Of a DNA stretch of 61,874 nt, positions 50,817 through 59,849 are shown in pieces (the first letter of the stretch is position 1; each line of letters starts with the position of its first letter). Source of the DNA: Bacteroidales bacterium (GTDB taxonomy: Bacteria; Bacteroidota; Bacteroidia; Bacteroidales; F082); contig JAKSMW010000012.1 in the NCBI GenBank assembly GCA_024400395.1, positions 1 to 61,874 on the forward strand, in the 5' to 3' direction. A program made the position numbers and the translations under genes. Under the pieces are notes generated by a model, which was not told where the DNA came from, searched no databases, and saw only the letters and a list, made by a program, of their open reading frames with translations.

Positions 50817-52450
50817 ATCTACAAATAGTAGAAATTTTTTTCGTCTTTAGACTCGTCAAGGCTTTGACGATTCCAGGATATCTACAAATAGTAGAAATTT
50901 TTTTCGTCTTTAGACCTTCGCCGCTGGTGGAAATAAGTCAGTATCTACAAATAGTAGAAATTTTTTTCGTCTTTAGACTTGGAAATCAACGGTGAGACCT
51001 GCACGCTATCTACAAATAGTAGAAATTTTTTTCGTCTTTAGACGAATAAAGCACAAGAGACAGCATTTAAAATCTACAAATAGTAGAAATTTTTTTCGTC
51101 TTTAGACAGAGTTTTTGATATAACGCAAGTTATGTATCTACAAATAGTAGAAATTTTTTTCGTCTTTAGACTAACATAACTTAATCTTTTGGGATTTTAT
51201 CTACAAATAGTAGAAATTTTTTTCGTCTTTAGACAAGTGGCAATTACACTGACGCTACAGTTGATCTACAAATAGTAGAAATTTTTTTCGTCTTTAGACA
51301 AAGTTAAAGGATTGTCTTACAATCAGTATCTACAAATAGTAGAAATTTTTTTCGTCTTTAGACATGGCTGATAAACACGTGGCTGTCAAATCTACAAATA
51401 GTAGAAATTTTTTTCGTCTTTAGACGCGCGCGCAATTTTTATGTGTGCTTGAATCTACAAATAGTAGAAATTTTTTTCGTCTTTAGACACAAATGGAACA
51501 AAATGGAACAAATGGAAATCTACAAATAGTAGAAATTTTTTTCGTCTTTAGACAACTTGAAAGAAATGCGGAGGGAACTCCATCTACAAATAGTAGAAAT
51601 TTTTTTCGTCTTTAGACCAGGCATATTGAAGAACATCAAAGTATAAATCTACAAATAGTAGAAATTTTTTTCGTCTTTAGACCTTGAAAGTTTTACCCTT
51701 TCCATGTCTGAATCTACAAATAGTAGAAATTTTTTTCGTCTTTAGACAATAAATCATCATGACAATGACAAAGGAATCTACAAATAGTAGAAATTTTTTT
51801 CGTCTTTAGACCGGCACACGCCATGAGTTTAATATGATAGATCTACAAATAGTAGAAATTTTTTTCGTCTTTAGACAGTGTTTGATATTCATTTAGTTTG
51901 ACGATGATCTACAAATAGTAGAAATTTTTTTCGTCTTTAGACCCCGATATGACATTGATAGACATTTGAATCTACAAATAGTAGAAATTTTTTTCGTCTT
52001 TAGACACAACCCTTAACGCTGCGCAGACTTCTATCTACAAATAGTAGAAATTTTTTTCGTCTTTAGACTGAGAAAGGAGGCGAGGAATGAGCATCTTATC
52101 TACAAATAGTAGAAATTTTTTTCGTCTTTAGACGCGCGCGCAATTATAATGTGTGCGTGAATCTACAAATAGTAGAAATTTTTTTCGTCTTTAGACAAAC
52201 ACATTACTTCTTTAGGTTGGATGATCTACAAATAGTAGAAATTTTTTTCGTCTTTAGACTATGTTGATGCCAAGTGTAATTCATACAATCTACAAATAGT
52301 AGAAATTTTTTTCGTCTTTAGACGATGGTTGTTTACTCCGTGAAATCGCCGATCTACAAATAGTAGAAATTTTTTTCGTCTTTAGACATACTTCTCTACC
52401 TTGCTCGTTAAGCAATCTACAAATAGTAGAAATTTTTTTCGTCTTTAGAC
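50817..52450 (-). CRISPR. Type V-A CRISPR array, leader-proximal part (26 repeats, 25 spacers)
   Basis: Same 36-bp repeat and orientation as 14668-16379. Spacers are 26-30 bp. The first repeat next to the leader is 52415-52450; the last, 50817-50852, is separated from the prophage by the 4-bp remnant GTCA. Spacers at 51426-51452 and 52134-52160 are near copies (24/27). By eye no spacer of this still-transcribable part matches the prophage. Confidence 0.99.
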
Positions 52451-52606
52451 TTATCTTTCCAAAAACGTCTGCAAAAGTAATGATTTTCTTTAATATACAG
52501 ACAATATTTTTTTGTTCATTTACCCCACCCCAAAATATAATACAGTGTATGTTATTGATAATAAATCACATGTAATATGCAATTAAATAATTAACACTAT
52601 GGTTTG
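52451..52606 (-). promoter_or_regulatory. CRISPR leader with pre-crRNA promoter
   Basis: The AT-rich 156-bp gap between cas2 and the first repeat. The minus strand carries TACTTTTG (52479-52472), a perfect -7 element, with TTG at 52504-52502 in the -33 place. Transcription would start about 15 bases before the first repeat. New spacers are expected to enter here. Confidence 0.75.
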
Positions 52607-52879
52607 CTAAAGAAAAATCACGTCAGTGTCACGATGTATGGCATTACCATACTTGACAATTTTGTTTTCTCCCACCTCGAAAATGACAACACTATCTCCG
52701 CCACCGAATTTGCGGGAATAAAAGTTTTCAATCTTAATCTTCAGATTTTCAATGATTCTGTTGGTGTTGTTGACTTCATACACGGAATACTGTAACCTCA
52801 CGGCACCATTTTTTGTTAACATCTTGTTGAAATGATTCCTTAACTTGTCGTCCTCTATGTCATAACTGATGATTATCAT
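52607..52879 (-). CDS. cas2: CRISPR-associated endonuclease Cas2
   Basis: The 90-residue protein begins MIIISYDIEDDKLRNHFNKM, the ferredoxin-like Cas2 start with a conserved Asp after the first strand, and shows RLQYSVYEV and VVIFEVGENKIVKYGN. With Cas1 it forms the spacer-integration complex. Its ATG overlaps the cas1 stop by 4 bp. It is the last cas gene before the leader. Confidence 0.93.
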   Translation of the reverse strand: MIIISYDIEDDKLRNHFNKMLTKNGAVRLQYSVYEVNNTNRIIENLKIKIENFYSRKFGGGDSVVIFEVGENKIVKYGNAIHRDTDVIFL

Positions 52880-53859
52880 GCCTTCTGATAATTGAAAATC
52901 GGATAATATTCGGCTGGTTTACCTTGCATGAAGCATCTGTAATATTCTCTTACGTATTCAAAAACGTCGCGTTTTCTCTCGATAAGAGCCGTGTAGAAAA
53001 CTTTGTAATACTCACCGCTTTTTTCGAATTTTAATGAAAACTCTCCTTTCCGGCATTCAAAATCATCGGCCTTGAATTGTTTCAGATTGAAACCTTTCCT
53101 CGTCTGCACGTCAATGATGCACCTGAAAGGCTCCATCAAATCACATATCAGCGATTTCCTTCTGAACCAAAGCCTGTGATACACTCCGATGTATGGGTCA
53201 AATCCGAACATCCGCGCAAACACTTCAATGAAATTAAACAATACGGTGTATCCAATATCCAAAGTGGCGTTCAGAACATCGCATTTGGCCCTTGGCGCCC
53301 TTTGATGCCAATCAAATGCTTGAAAGTAAGCCGCAAAGAATTTCTTTGCGGTTATTCCTTCAATGCCCATGAGCGTTTCATATTTATCAACTGATTCCAT
53401 CTTGCCTATGGCATCCTTGCATTGTGAAATTGCATCTTTTGTCATTTCGTCATGCATCCTCGTGTTAAGCAGTAACTGGCATTGGTTTGATATTTTGCTT
53501 TTCATGATTATTTTGGCAATAGATATGTCGTCTTTTCTAAAGGCATATTGTCGCTGTCTCAATAGGTAATTCGCTTCGGCACTGTCGGCATGGAAAAACA
53601 CTGGGCGCAGGTTCTGTTTCATCACACATAGTGCGACGTTGTTCTTCCGGCATTTCTCTATCAGCGGGGTTGTTATCGTGATATGTCCGATTACGAAAAG
53701 AGCAAGTATCTTCTGGAATGGCAATTTTGTGAGGGTTTTCTTCTCTTCATCAATGGTCTCTTCGAGAAGCAGTTCGCCGTTGCTCACCCTTAAGTTTCTG
53801 TGTTCCAGACAGTTTATCACAAATATTGATCTGTACTCCAAGTCTTTATTAGTAAACAT
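52876..53859 (-). CDS. cas1: CRISPR-associated integrase Cas1
   Basis: The 327-residue protein has an N-terminal beta domain (RNLRVSNGELLLEE; ITITTPLIEKCRKNNVALCV) and a helical catalytic domain with LMGIEGITAKKFFAAYFQAF (metal-binding Glu), the His region FDPYIGVYHRLWFRRKSLI and the acid in LICDLMEPFRCIID. It integrates new spacers at the leader. It overlaps cas4 by 11 bp, in the usual type V-A gene order. Confidence 0.95.
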   Translation of the reverse strand: MFTNKDLEYRSIFVINCLEHRNLRVSNGELLLEETIDEEKKTLTKLPFQKILALFVIGHITITTPLIEKCRKNNVALCVMKQNLRPVFFHADSAEANYLLRQRQYAFRKDDISIAKIIMKSKISNQCQLLLNTRMHDEMTKDAISQCKDAIGKMESVDKYETLMGIEGITAKKFFAAYFQAFDWHQRAPRAKCDVLNATLDIGYTVLFNFIEVFARMFGFDPYIGVYHRLWFRRKSLICDLMEPFRCIIDVQTRKGFNLKQFKADDFECRKGEFSLKFEKSGEYYKVFYTALIERKRDVFEYVREYYRCFMQGKPAEYYPIFNYQKA

Positions 53860-54409
53860 AATCTACATTGGTTTTGTCGCATAGTGGATTGTAAATACAA
53901 TGAGCGCACTTATTCTCATTGATTTCGATTGATTCCGCCGGATTGAATGACTTAAACGCTCTGACAAAATTTTTCAGTTCCTCTTTCTCCTCCTCTCCTG
54001 GTATTTCCATCGGAATCATTTTGTTTGTTGAGATTTCGTAAAATGACAACCTGTCAATTTCGTAGCCCATCTCTTTCATGCAGAAATACTCACCCCAAAG
54101 TTGATACAATTGGCCTTGGTATATTTGAGTCAACTTGTATTTCCTTTCTATCAGATGTTTCTCTTCACTTTTATATAAGTCAATCTTACCCATTATGCCT
54201 ATTTCATTGCAAAACACAGGCATGGCCATGACATCTGTCTTTCGTGTTGATTTTTTGTTGTCTGTCGCTTCATGAGCGATCTTTCCCTTGGTTTGCGGTG
54301 TAGCATGATATGTCTCTTCGTCCGCATCCATATATATGTTGTGAAGATATATGGAATAAGGACAAAAGATGAAGTCGTTCAACATTGATAATGGTATATA
54401 ATCCCACAT
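53849..54409 (-). CDS. cas4: CRISPR-associated Cas4 nuclease
   Basis: The 186-residue protein has the iron-sulfur cysteine at FIFCPYSIYLHNIY, nuclease residues in EIGIMGKIDLYKSEEKHLIE and RKYKLTQIYQGQLYQLWGEY, and the C-terminal cluster cysteines CAHCIYNPLCD. Cas4 trims prespacers so that inserted spacers carry a correct PAM. It starts 2 bp after the cas12a stop. Confidence 0.94.
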   Translation of the reverse strand: MWDYIPLSMLNDFIFCPYSIYLHNIYMDADEETYHATPQTKGKIAHEATDNKKSTRKTDVMAMPVFCNEIGIMGKIDLYKSEEKHLIERKYKLTQIYQGQLYQLWGEYFCMKEMGYEIDRLSFYEISTNKMIPMEIPGEEEKEELKNFVRAFKSFNPAESIEINENKCAHCIYNPLCDKTNVDYVY

Positions 54410-54410
54410 A

Positions 54411-57400
54411 TCAACGCAAATATGGCTTGTTTTGGGCGAAATTCAGCCATTCTTTGTTTGTCATCGCAAGTCTCGGATATTTCTTGCCGTCATTCTCCCT
54501 GATTTGCTGTGCGACCCAAAGTCCTTTTCGTGCGATGTTGTATGCGCCATTGGCATCTGCATTTTCTGGCAGGTCGTCGCCACAAGTGCGGCTGTCGTAG
54601 AAATTCCCGTTTTCGTCTGCGACCGGCGAGATCATATAGTCGATTTCTGTCCCAGTTTTGCTGTTTCGCATTTGCAATGTCAGATGTAATAAGTGCAGCA
54701 GCCCCTCGAAGAAGTTCTTTTCAGTTTGGTTTGCAATGTCTTCTTTCAGATTTCCTTTGTAGTCGATTGAATATTGCTTGAAGAAGTCCTTGAATTTTTC
54801 TGTCAATTTAAATTCTTCGCTTACAAACTGGTTGTTTTGAGATGGGTCACGTTTTGTTTCGATTCTTTCGCCAAAGGTGCATATTGTCCACTTTGTACGT
54901 GTTCCTTCGGCCTTTGTTGTGAACTTGTCGTAATCAAACGAAAATTCAAACCAATCTTTTGTCGCATTGTATTTGATTGAATCGAATTTTGAGAAGAATG
55001 ATTTTGATTTTTCAATATTCTCGTATCTCGTGTCGAACAGATTTACAAATCCGGTCACGGGATCCATCTTACTTGTATTCCAGGCAGGAATGTAGAACAA
55101 GAAACCGTTCTGCTTGCCCATTTTCTTGAAACTCTCAAACTGGTTTGTCAACTGATATGCATGAAGCAATCCTCCGTCAACGTCGGCGGGCAGACCCTTG
55201 TTAACAAGGTAATTCAATTTGTCGATAAGACTTCTTTCAAACTGCTGATAGACAGAACTTTCAACTTTCTGCCGACCCTGCTTGAAACCCATGTTCAAGT
55301 CTTCAAGAATAACGACGGCGTTATATTTGACAATTAACTGTGCGATTTTGTGTACGACCTGACTCAAATAACCCTCCTTCAGTTCTTTGATGCTTTCGAT
55401 GGTCTGCCAGCTTTGGCGTTCTTTCAACCTGGCTTTTTCGCGTTCCTCAAGCAGGTCATGGTAATTTGTCGTGTATGTATTCCCATTGTATTCATTCACA
55501 ATCTCATTTAACGAATATTGTTCTTTTATGTTACCCTTAGAATCAATCACCGTCAGGTAAAGCAGATGACGCTCACCTCTGTCGATGCCGATAAAATGCA
55601 TATCGTCGGATTTCTTAATGTATTCATTGACAATTGAATTTATATTGCCGGAAGTGGACCCTTTGAAATTCATCGTGATTGGAACATGGAATTGGAATTT
55701 GTCAACGGTGAAACGACGGTCTTTAATAATTGGATATGCGAACTTGTCTTTCAGTTGTTCGTAGTGGTGTCCGTGTTTCATAACCTCTGGTTTCCACGTG
55801 ATAGACTTTTTACGGAAGAATACCTCAGCTTGTCCGTTAAGTTTGTAAACAACGTCTGCAAGATTACGTTCATCAAACAACATTTTCCAATATAACGTAT
55901 GCATATTCGGAGTGCCTTTGCTGGACGGCGAAAAGTCCTTGTTGTAGATTTGGAACAAATAGATTTTACCATCTTCAACAAGCTGATTCACATAATCAAC
56001 AGAAATATTGCTGAATGTAATGGAATACAATTTCAAATTAATAGCCGAATAAAAATCATTTAAATCTTTGTATGATTTCAAATTGTCATCATTTTCAAAC
56101 TCGCTGACATCGTATCCTTGTGTACTTTTATATGTTTTCAAGAATGCTATACAAAATTTCATCCATGCATATACTGCCGCCCTATATCCTCTCTCGTCGC
56201 CTGTTTTTCTTAAGTAGTCTATCTGAAATTTCTTTTTCCCGTCAAATGTAACATTGTTCAATTCATACACCTCTTTTGTTATTACAAAAGGTGATGCAAA
56301 AACCTTAGGATTGTTTATAGTAAAATCTGTAGTTTCTTTTGAGAAATGCTCTTTTACCACATTCAACTGTGTAGTACACTTTGGCACCATTGTAGTCAAA
56401 TCTTTAAAGAATTTATATTCCATTTTCTCATAGCATTCGCCATTGTCTTTGATTGATTTAGAAGCAAACACTTTATTGTATTTCTTGTTCATTATTGCTA
56501 AATAATACAATCCATTCTTGCGAAGAATAACAGAAGTATTGTCTGGTTCTTTATTCAAATCCCAACCACTGAGAAGCTGTGAATTTTCAAAGTTGAGTTT
56601 CATTTTCTCAATCGAATAAGGCTTGCGTGTCACATAACTACGCACCTTGTTGTACAGCGGCGTGATTTGGTCAATCACTTCCCACACGTAAGCCAGTTCG
56701 CCGTAAAACCTTTCGTCTTTGTCCGGTTCGTCGCCGTTGCCTAACAGAGGCTTGATGAAATGTTGCAGTTCCTTGATGCCGTCGAGCAATTCTTTGATGA
56801 GAGCGACATTTGCCTTGTCTTGCGCAAGATTGCTGTCTGACGGATATTCGCCACACAGTAAATCTTTCGCCTTCAGATATGACATCTTGATTCTTTCCAT
56901 AATGTCCATGGTTTGTTGCTCTTCGGTGTTCACCGCGCCAATGGCTGAAATATGGTCTTCAACTTTCTTGTGATATTTGTCGTCCAACAGCAGCAAACAT
57001 TCGTTGATATATGACAGGCTCACACTGTCAATTGATTTGATGTAATCGGCTTTCCGTTTCTCATAGACATCATCTTTCGTCTTGCCTTTTGGATTCGCCT
57101 TTTCATAGCCTTTTCCCATCGCTTGCTTTATCACGCCCCAGTCTCCGAACATTTTCTGTGAAATGTCGGTTAACTGTATATCATTTTTGAGATATATCTT
57201 TTCAAGGTCGTAGTCCGCGACAGACTGAAGAAGTGCTTTTGTTCTTTCGAGTACATCGTCATCAAGTATCAGATAATATTCGTTGATTGAAGATAATGCT
57301 TGCCTGTCATCCGAATATGTTTCAGGCAGCCATGATATTTGCTCTCTGTCGCTTAATATCTGCTTAAACAAAGGCTTGAACTTGGGAAGACGGTTCTCTT

Positions 57401-58244
57401 TCTTGGATTGCTTTTGATTGTATAGGTTTATGTATTCATTAAGTCCTTGTATTTTTGTCCCGTCTTTTTCCGTTTTTCCTCCGATAACAGCGTTGTAAAG
57501 TTCAATCTGTGTTTGAGTGAGAACGGTGCTGTAATAATCCAATGAAAACATTTCCGAAAGAGTGTTTACATTCATCAGACCGCGATCTTCGTATTCTTTG
57601 TACAGTTTTTCGATTTCTTCTGACAAAGCGGATTTGATTTTTGCAAATACGTTCATGTTGTCAATGAACTTCGGAAGATTCTCGTGTATCAGCCTGTATG
57701 CAATTGCGGTTGATTTTGATTCAGAAGAATACATGTTTCTCCTGTTTTCATGAAATCCGGTGAAATATGTTGTGAAATCTTTGAACTCTTTCACCAACTC
57801 CCTGTCTTCATTCTCGGTGACAAATTCGAGCAGGTCATTTCTTATGAGTTCGCTTTTGTCAATTGTTTTGAATTTGTCATCATCTGCCAAGGCGTTTGCA
57901 ATCTGTTTCCTGAGATTGTCTTGAATTGTCACGAACTCTTTCTTCTGCGCATCGTTTTTTGTCCGAATCTGATGTAATGCATAATATTCTTCGAGAGAAT
58001 TGCCCTTGCCGATATTTTCGTATCTCAATTTGAATGAAGATAGCACCCTCTCTATATATGCTTTGTGGTATTTGTCAATTATTTTCTTAACTTTACCATA
58101 GCTTTCGGCCCTGTGTTCATCCGTCTCGAGCAAACCTGATGACTGGATGTTTTCCAATGTCTTTCCAATAGGTTTCAGTTCGAAACGCAAAGTTTTTTGA
58201 ACGGGGTATAATCCCGTGAATTGGTGTAGTTTGTTTTCTTTCAT
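54411..58244 (-). CDS. cas12a: Type V-A effector nuclease Cas12a (Cpf1)
   Basis: The 1277-residue protein is full length. The WED/REC start reads FTGLYPVQKTLRFELKPIGK. RuvC residues are D888 (MHFIGIDRGERHLLYL), E981 (AVVILEDLNMGFKQGRQKVE) and D1230 (ENADANGAYNIARKG), with the Nuc-domain part between E981 and D1230. Cas12a processes its own pre-crRNA and cuts DNA next to a T-rich 5' PAM. All catalytic residues are present, so it is probably active. The gene starts 24 bp after the -7 element at 58268-58275. The single long frame has no interruption. Confidence 0.98.
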   Translation of the reverse strand: MKENKLHQFTGLYPVQKTLRFELKPIGKTLENIQSSGLLETDEHRAESYGKVKKIIDKYHKAYIERVLSSFKLRYENIGKGNSLEEYYALHQIRTKNDAQKKEFVTIQDNLRKQIANALADDDKFKTIDKSELIRNDLLEFVTENEDRELVKEFKDFTTYFTGFHENRRNMYSSESKSTAIAYRLIHENLPKFIDNMNVFAKIKSALSEEIEKLYKEYEDRGLMNVNTLSEMFSLDYYSTVLTQTQIELYNAVIGGKTEKDGTKIQGLNEYINLYNQKQSKKENRLPKFKPLFKQILSDREQISWLPETYSDDRQALSSINEYYLILDDDVLERTKALLQSVADYDLEKIYLKNDIQLTDISQKMFGDWGVIKQAMGKGYEKANPKGKTKDDVYEKRKADYIKSIDSVSLSYINECLLLLDDKYHKKVEDHISAIGAVNTEEQQTMDIMERIKMSYLKAKDLLCGEYPSDSNLAQDKANVALIKELLDGIKELQHFIKPLLGNGDEPDKDERFYGELAYVWEVIDQITPLYNKVRSYVTRKPYSIEKMKLNFENSQLLSGWDLNKEPDNTSVILRKNGLYYLAIMNKKYNKVFASKSIKDNGECYEKMEYKFFKDLTTMVPKCTTQLNVVKEHFSKETTDFTINNPKVFASPFVITKEVYELNNVTFDGKKKFQIDYLRKTGDERGYRAAVYAWMKFCIAFLKTYKSTQGYDVSEFENDDNLKSYKDLNDFYSAINLKLYSITFSNISVDYVNQLVEDGKIYLFQIYNKDFSPSSKGTPNMHTLYWKMLFDERNLADVVYKLNGQAEVFFRKKSITWKPEVMKHGHHYEQLKDKFAYPIIKDRRFTVDKFQFHVPITMNFKGSTSGNINSIVNEYIKKSDDMHFIGIDRGERHLLYLTVIDSKGNIKEQYSLNEIVNEYNGNTYTTNYHDLLEEREKARLKERQSWQTIESIKELKEGYLSQVVHKIAQLIVKYNAVVILEDLNMGFKQGRQKVESSVYQQFERSLIDKLNYLVNKGLPADVDGGLLHAYQLTNQFESFKKMGKQNGFLFYIPAWNTSKMDPVTGFVNLFDTRYENIEKSKSFFSKFDSIKYNATKDWFEFSFDYDKFTTKAEGTRTKWTICTFGERIETKRDPSQNNQFVSEEFKLTEKFKDFFKQYSIDYKGNLKEDIANQTEKNFFEGLLHLLHLTLQMRNSKTGTEIDYMISPVADENGNFYDSRTCGDDLPENADANGAYNIARKGLWVAQQIRENDGKKYPRLAMTNKEWLNFAQNKPYLR

Positions 58245-58267
58245 ATTTTATGCATATTTTAGGACAA

Positions 58268-58275
58268 CAAAATTA
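58268..58275 (-). promoter_or_regulatory. cas12a promoter -7 element (TAATTTTG)
   Basis: The minus strand reads TAATTTTG, matching TAnnTTTG, 23 bases before the cas12a ATG. Confidence 0.6.
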
Positions 58276-58320
58276 TGTATAAAAGTTTTGTTTTAATAAC
58301 GATTTGTTTAAAAGTTATCA

Positions 58321-58574
58321 ACAATTTGAAAGCAATTCACAACCTCTTGACATGATATAAAAGATTGTTGTAGTTGTTAGCGACTGCAAAAGTAGTCAAA
58401 ATTTGAAAGCAATTCACAACAAAGGAATATCAACATAGTTACGCAACTCGTTGTTTGCGACTGCAAAAACAGTCAAAATTTGAAAGCAATTCACAACCTC
58501 TTGACATGATATAAAAGATTGTTGTAGTTGTTAGCGACTGCAAAAGTAGTCAAAATTTGAAAGCAATTCACAAC
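58321..58574 (-). CRISPR. Remnant type II-C-like CRISPR array (one partial and three full repeats)
   Basis: Full 48-nt repeats lie at 58373-58420, 58450-58497 and 58527-58574; a partial one ends at 58343. The minus strand reads GTTGTGAATTGCTTTCAAAT then TTTGACTACTTTTGCAGTCG, like 47-nt repeats of Bacteroidetes type II-C systems. The three spacers are 29 nt (period 77); the first and third are identical. No cas9, cas1 or tracrRNA of that type is in the window. TACTTTTG inside the repeat is itself a -7 consensus (altered to TGTTTTTG in the middle copy). Confidence 0.8.
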
Positions 58575-58712
58575 ACTTGTAAAGCTGTTCCTGCGGTGTC
58601 AGTAAGCTGTTTTTCCTGCTGATTCTCTTCTTCCAAAATCAACAACGAACTGAAATAATTCGTCAAGGGCGGAAAAAACAATCTCATTGCCGCACGTTTC
58701 CGAAATAATGTG

Positions 58713-58720
58713 TATCTTTG
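58713..58720 (+). promoter_or_regulatory. -7 promoter element (TATCTTTG)
   Basis: TATCTTTG 27 bases before the antitoxin start at 58748. Confidence 0.55.
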
Positions 58721-58747
58721 CCGCGGAAAAATTCATAAAATAACACA

Positions 58748-58960
58748 ATGGCAACCTATACAGTAACATTAAACGAAAAAACTAACGACGGAAAAGCATT
58801 GCTCAATTATCTTCTGTCACTTGGGGTGGTGAATCCGAAACCGGAAAAGGAAAAGAACGGCAGTGAAGAGACACTTCAGGCTATCAAGGACGTGAAAGCC
58901 GGAAAAGGCAGACGCTACAAAAACCTCGATGAATTTAAGGAGAGAATGTATGCTCTATAA
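58748..58960 (+). CDS. Antitoxin of a YafQ-type pair
   Basis: The 70-residue protein MATYTVTLNEKTNDGKALLN continues YLLSLGVV, a charged linker and ETLQAIKDVKAGKGRRYKNL with DEFKERMY at the end. It fits DUF2683/RelB-like antitoxins coded before YafQ toxins. Its last 11 bases overlap the toxin gene, whose ribosome-binding site AAGGAG (58938-58943) lies inside it. Confidence 0.75.
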   Translation: MATYTVTLNEKTNDGKALLNYLLSLGVVNPKPEKEKNGSEETLQAIKDVKAGKGRRYKNLDEFKERMYAL

Positions 58961-59228
58961 CCTGTTTGCGTCTCCGAGGTATGAAAAGGATGTCGCAATA
59001 GCAAAGAAGCGCGGCATGAACATAGAAGACCTGATAGCCGTGGTCGAGAAACTTCAAAAAGGCGAGAAACTTGAGCGGAAGCATAAAGACCACCCGCTTC
59101 ACGGCAACTTCGAGGGGACGCGCGAATGCCACATTAAACCTGACTGGCTGTTGGTCTATTCAAAAGATGATGAAATCCGTCTGCTGTCATTGGTCAGGAC
59201 AGGCACACATTCAGACCTCTTCAAATAA
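58950..59228 (+). CDS. YafQ-family type II toxin
   Basis: The 92-residue protein MLYNLFASPRYEKDVAIAKK has the YafQ pattern KRGMNIEDLIAVVEKLQKGE, HPLHGNFEGTRECHIKPDWL and RTGTHSDLF with the catalytic His near the end. It is close in sequence to the toxin at 12685-12960 (same HIKPDWLL and TGTHSDLFK). ATG 58950 is chosen for its spacing to AAGGAG. The pair sits among type II-C repeat remnants beside cas12a and may stabilise the CRISPR region. Confidence 0.88.
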   Translation: MLYNLFASPRYEKDVAIAKKRGMNIEDLIAVVEKLQKGEKLERKHKDHPLHGNFEGTRECHIKPDWLLVYSKDDEIRLLSLVRTGTHSDLFK

Positions 59229-59821
59229 TCGGATGTCACACAACGAAGCCCGCGAGTTAGTGCCTGAAAGTCTCATCGAGCAAACATCACACATGTTGTT
59301 TCACATTATCTGAAACGACATGTTTCCTTTCATAAAATCCGGGGCAGAACCGCGGCGCCCTTTGCAGGTGCAACCCTCCTCATTGATAGGCTCTCTCGAT
59401 ACAAACATCGGGAGAAATATGAATACGAGACAGTTTATTAGATTTTTCAATTATTTTAATACGAACACCAAAAATGAAAAAAATGTTGCCAGCTACTGCA
59501 AAAGCAACCAAAATTTGAAAGCAATTCACAACCCATTCGCCCGATTCGTTCGATTCGTGGTGACACAATGACGTCCTTTGACATGATTTTAATTGTTAAA
59601 ATTGCAAGGCAAAGGTGCACGTTATTTCTGACTTGATTGACGGAACAAAAACAAGGTTCTTGCACGTTAAAAATAGATGTGTTTTATGACGGAATCCATG
59701 TTCTTGACATCGGTTTCGTAACTTTTTGCAGATGATTTTTTATTATGCTGACGCTTGTCAACTCGCGAATGTAGCGTGAAATAAAAATCGGTTAATCACT
59801 TGACATTTGGGAAATCATGCG
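59229..59821. other. Intergenic region with an orphan CRISPR repeat, no gene
   Basis: About 590 bp. Besides the orphan repeat at 59485-59532 it holds TTTGACATGAT near 59578, resembling the duplicated spacer start TTGACATGAT at 58347. No credible gene was seen. Confidence 0.5.
59485..59532 (-). repeat. Orphan type II-C-like CRISPR repeat
   Basis: A 48-nt sequence ending on the plus strand in CAAAATTTGAAAGCAATTCA-CAAC, clearly the same repeat as at 58373-58574 with several changes (for example GTTGCCAGCTACTGC at its start). It stands alone on the far side of the toxin-antitoxin pair. Confidence 0.75.
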
Positions 59822-59829
59822 TATCTTTG
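59822..59829 (+). promoter_or_regulatory. -7 promoter element (TATCTTTG)
   Basis: TATCTTTG 20 bases before the cupin lipoprotein start. Confidence 0.55.
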
Positions 59830-59849
59830 CAAATCTAATTTATAAACAG

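Noticed and set aside
50817-52450. Spacers of the leader-proximal array matching the prophage
   Set aside because: None found by eye; a full alignment with mismatches allowed would be needed to exclude weak matches.
54411-58244. TnpB or other transposon-borne RuvC protein instead of Cas12a
   Set aside because: Length, all three RuvC motifs in Cas12a spacing, cas4-cas1-cas2 neighbours and the TCTACTATTTGTAGAT repeat end identify Cas12a.
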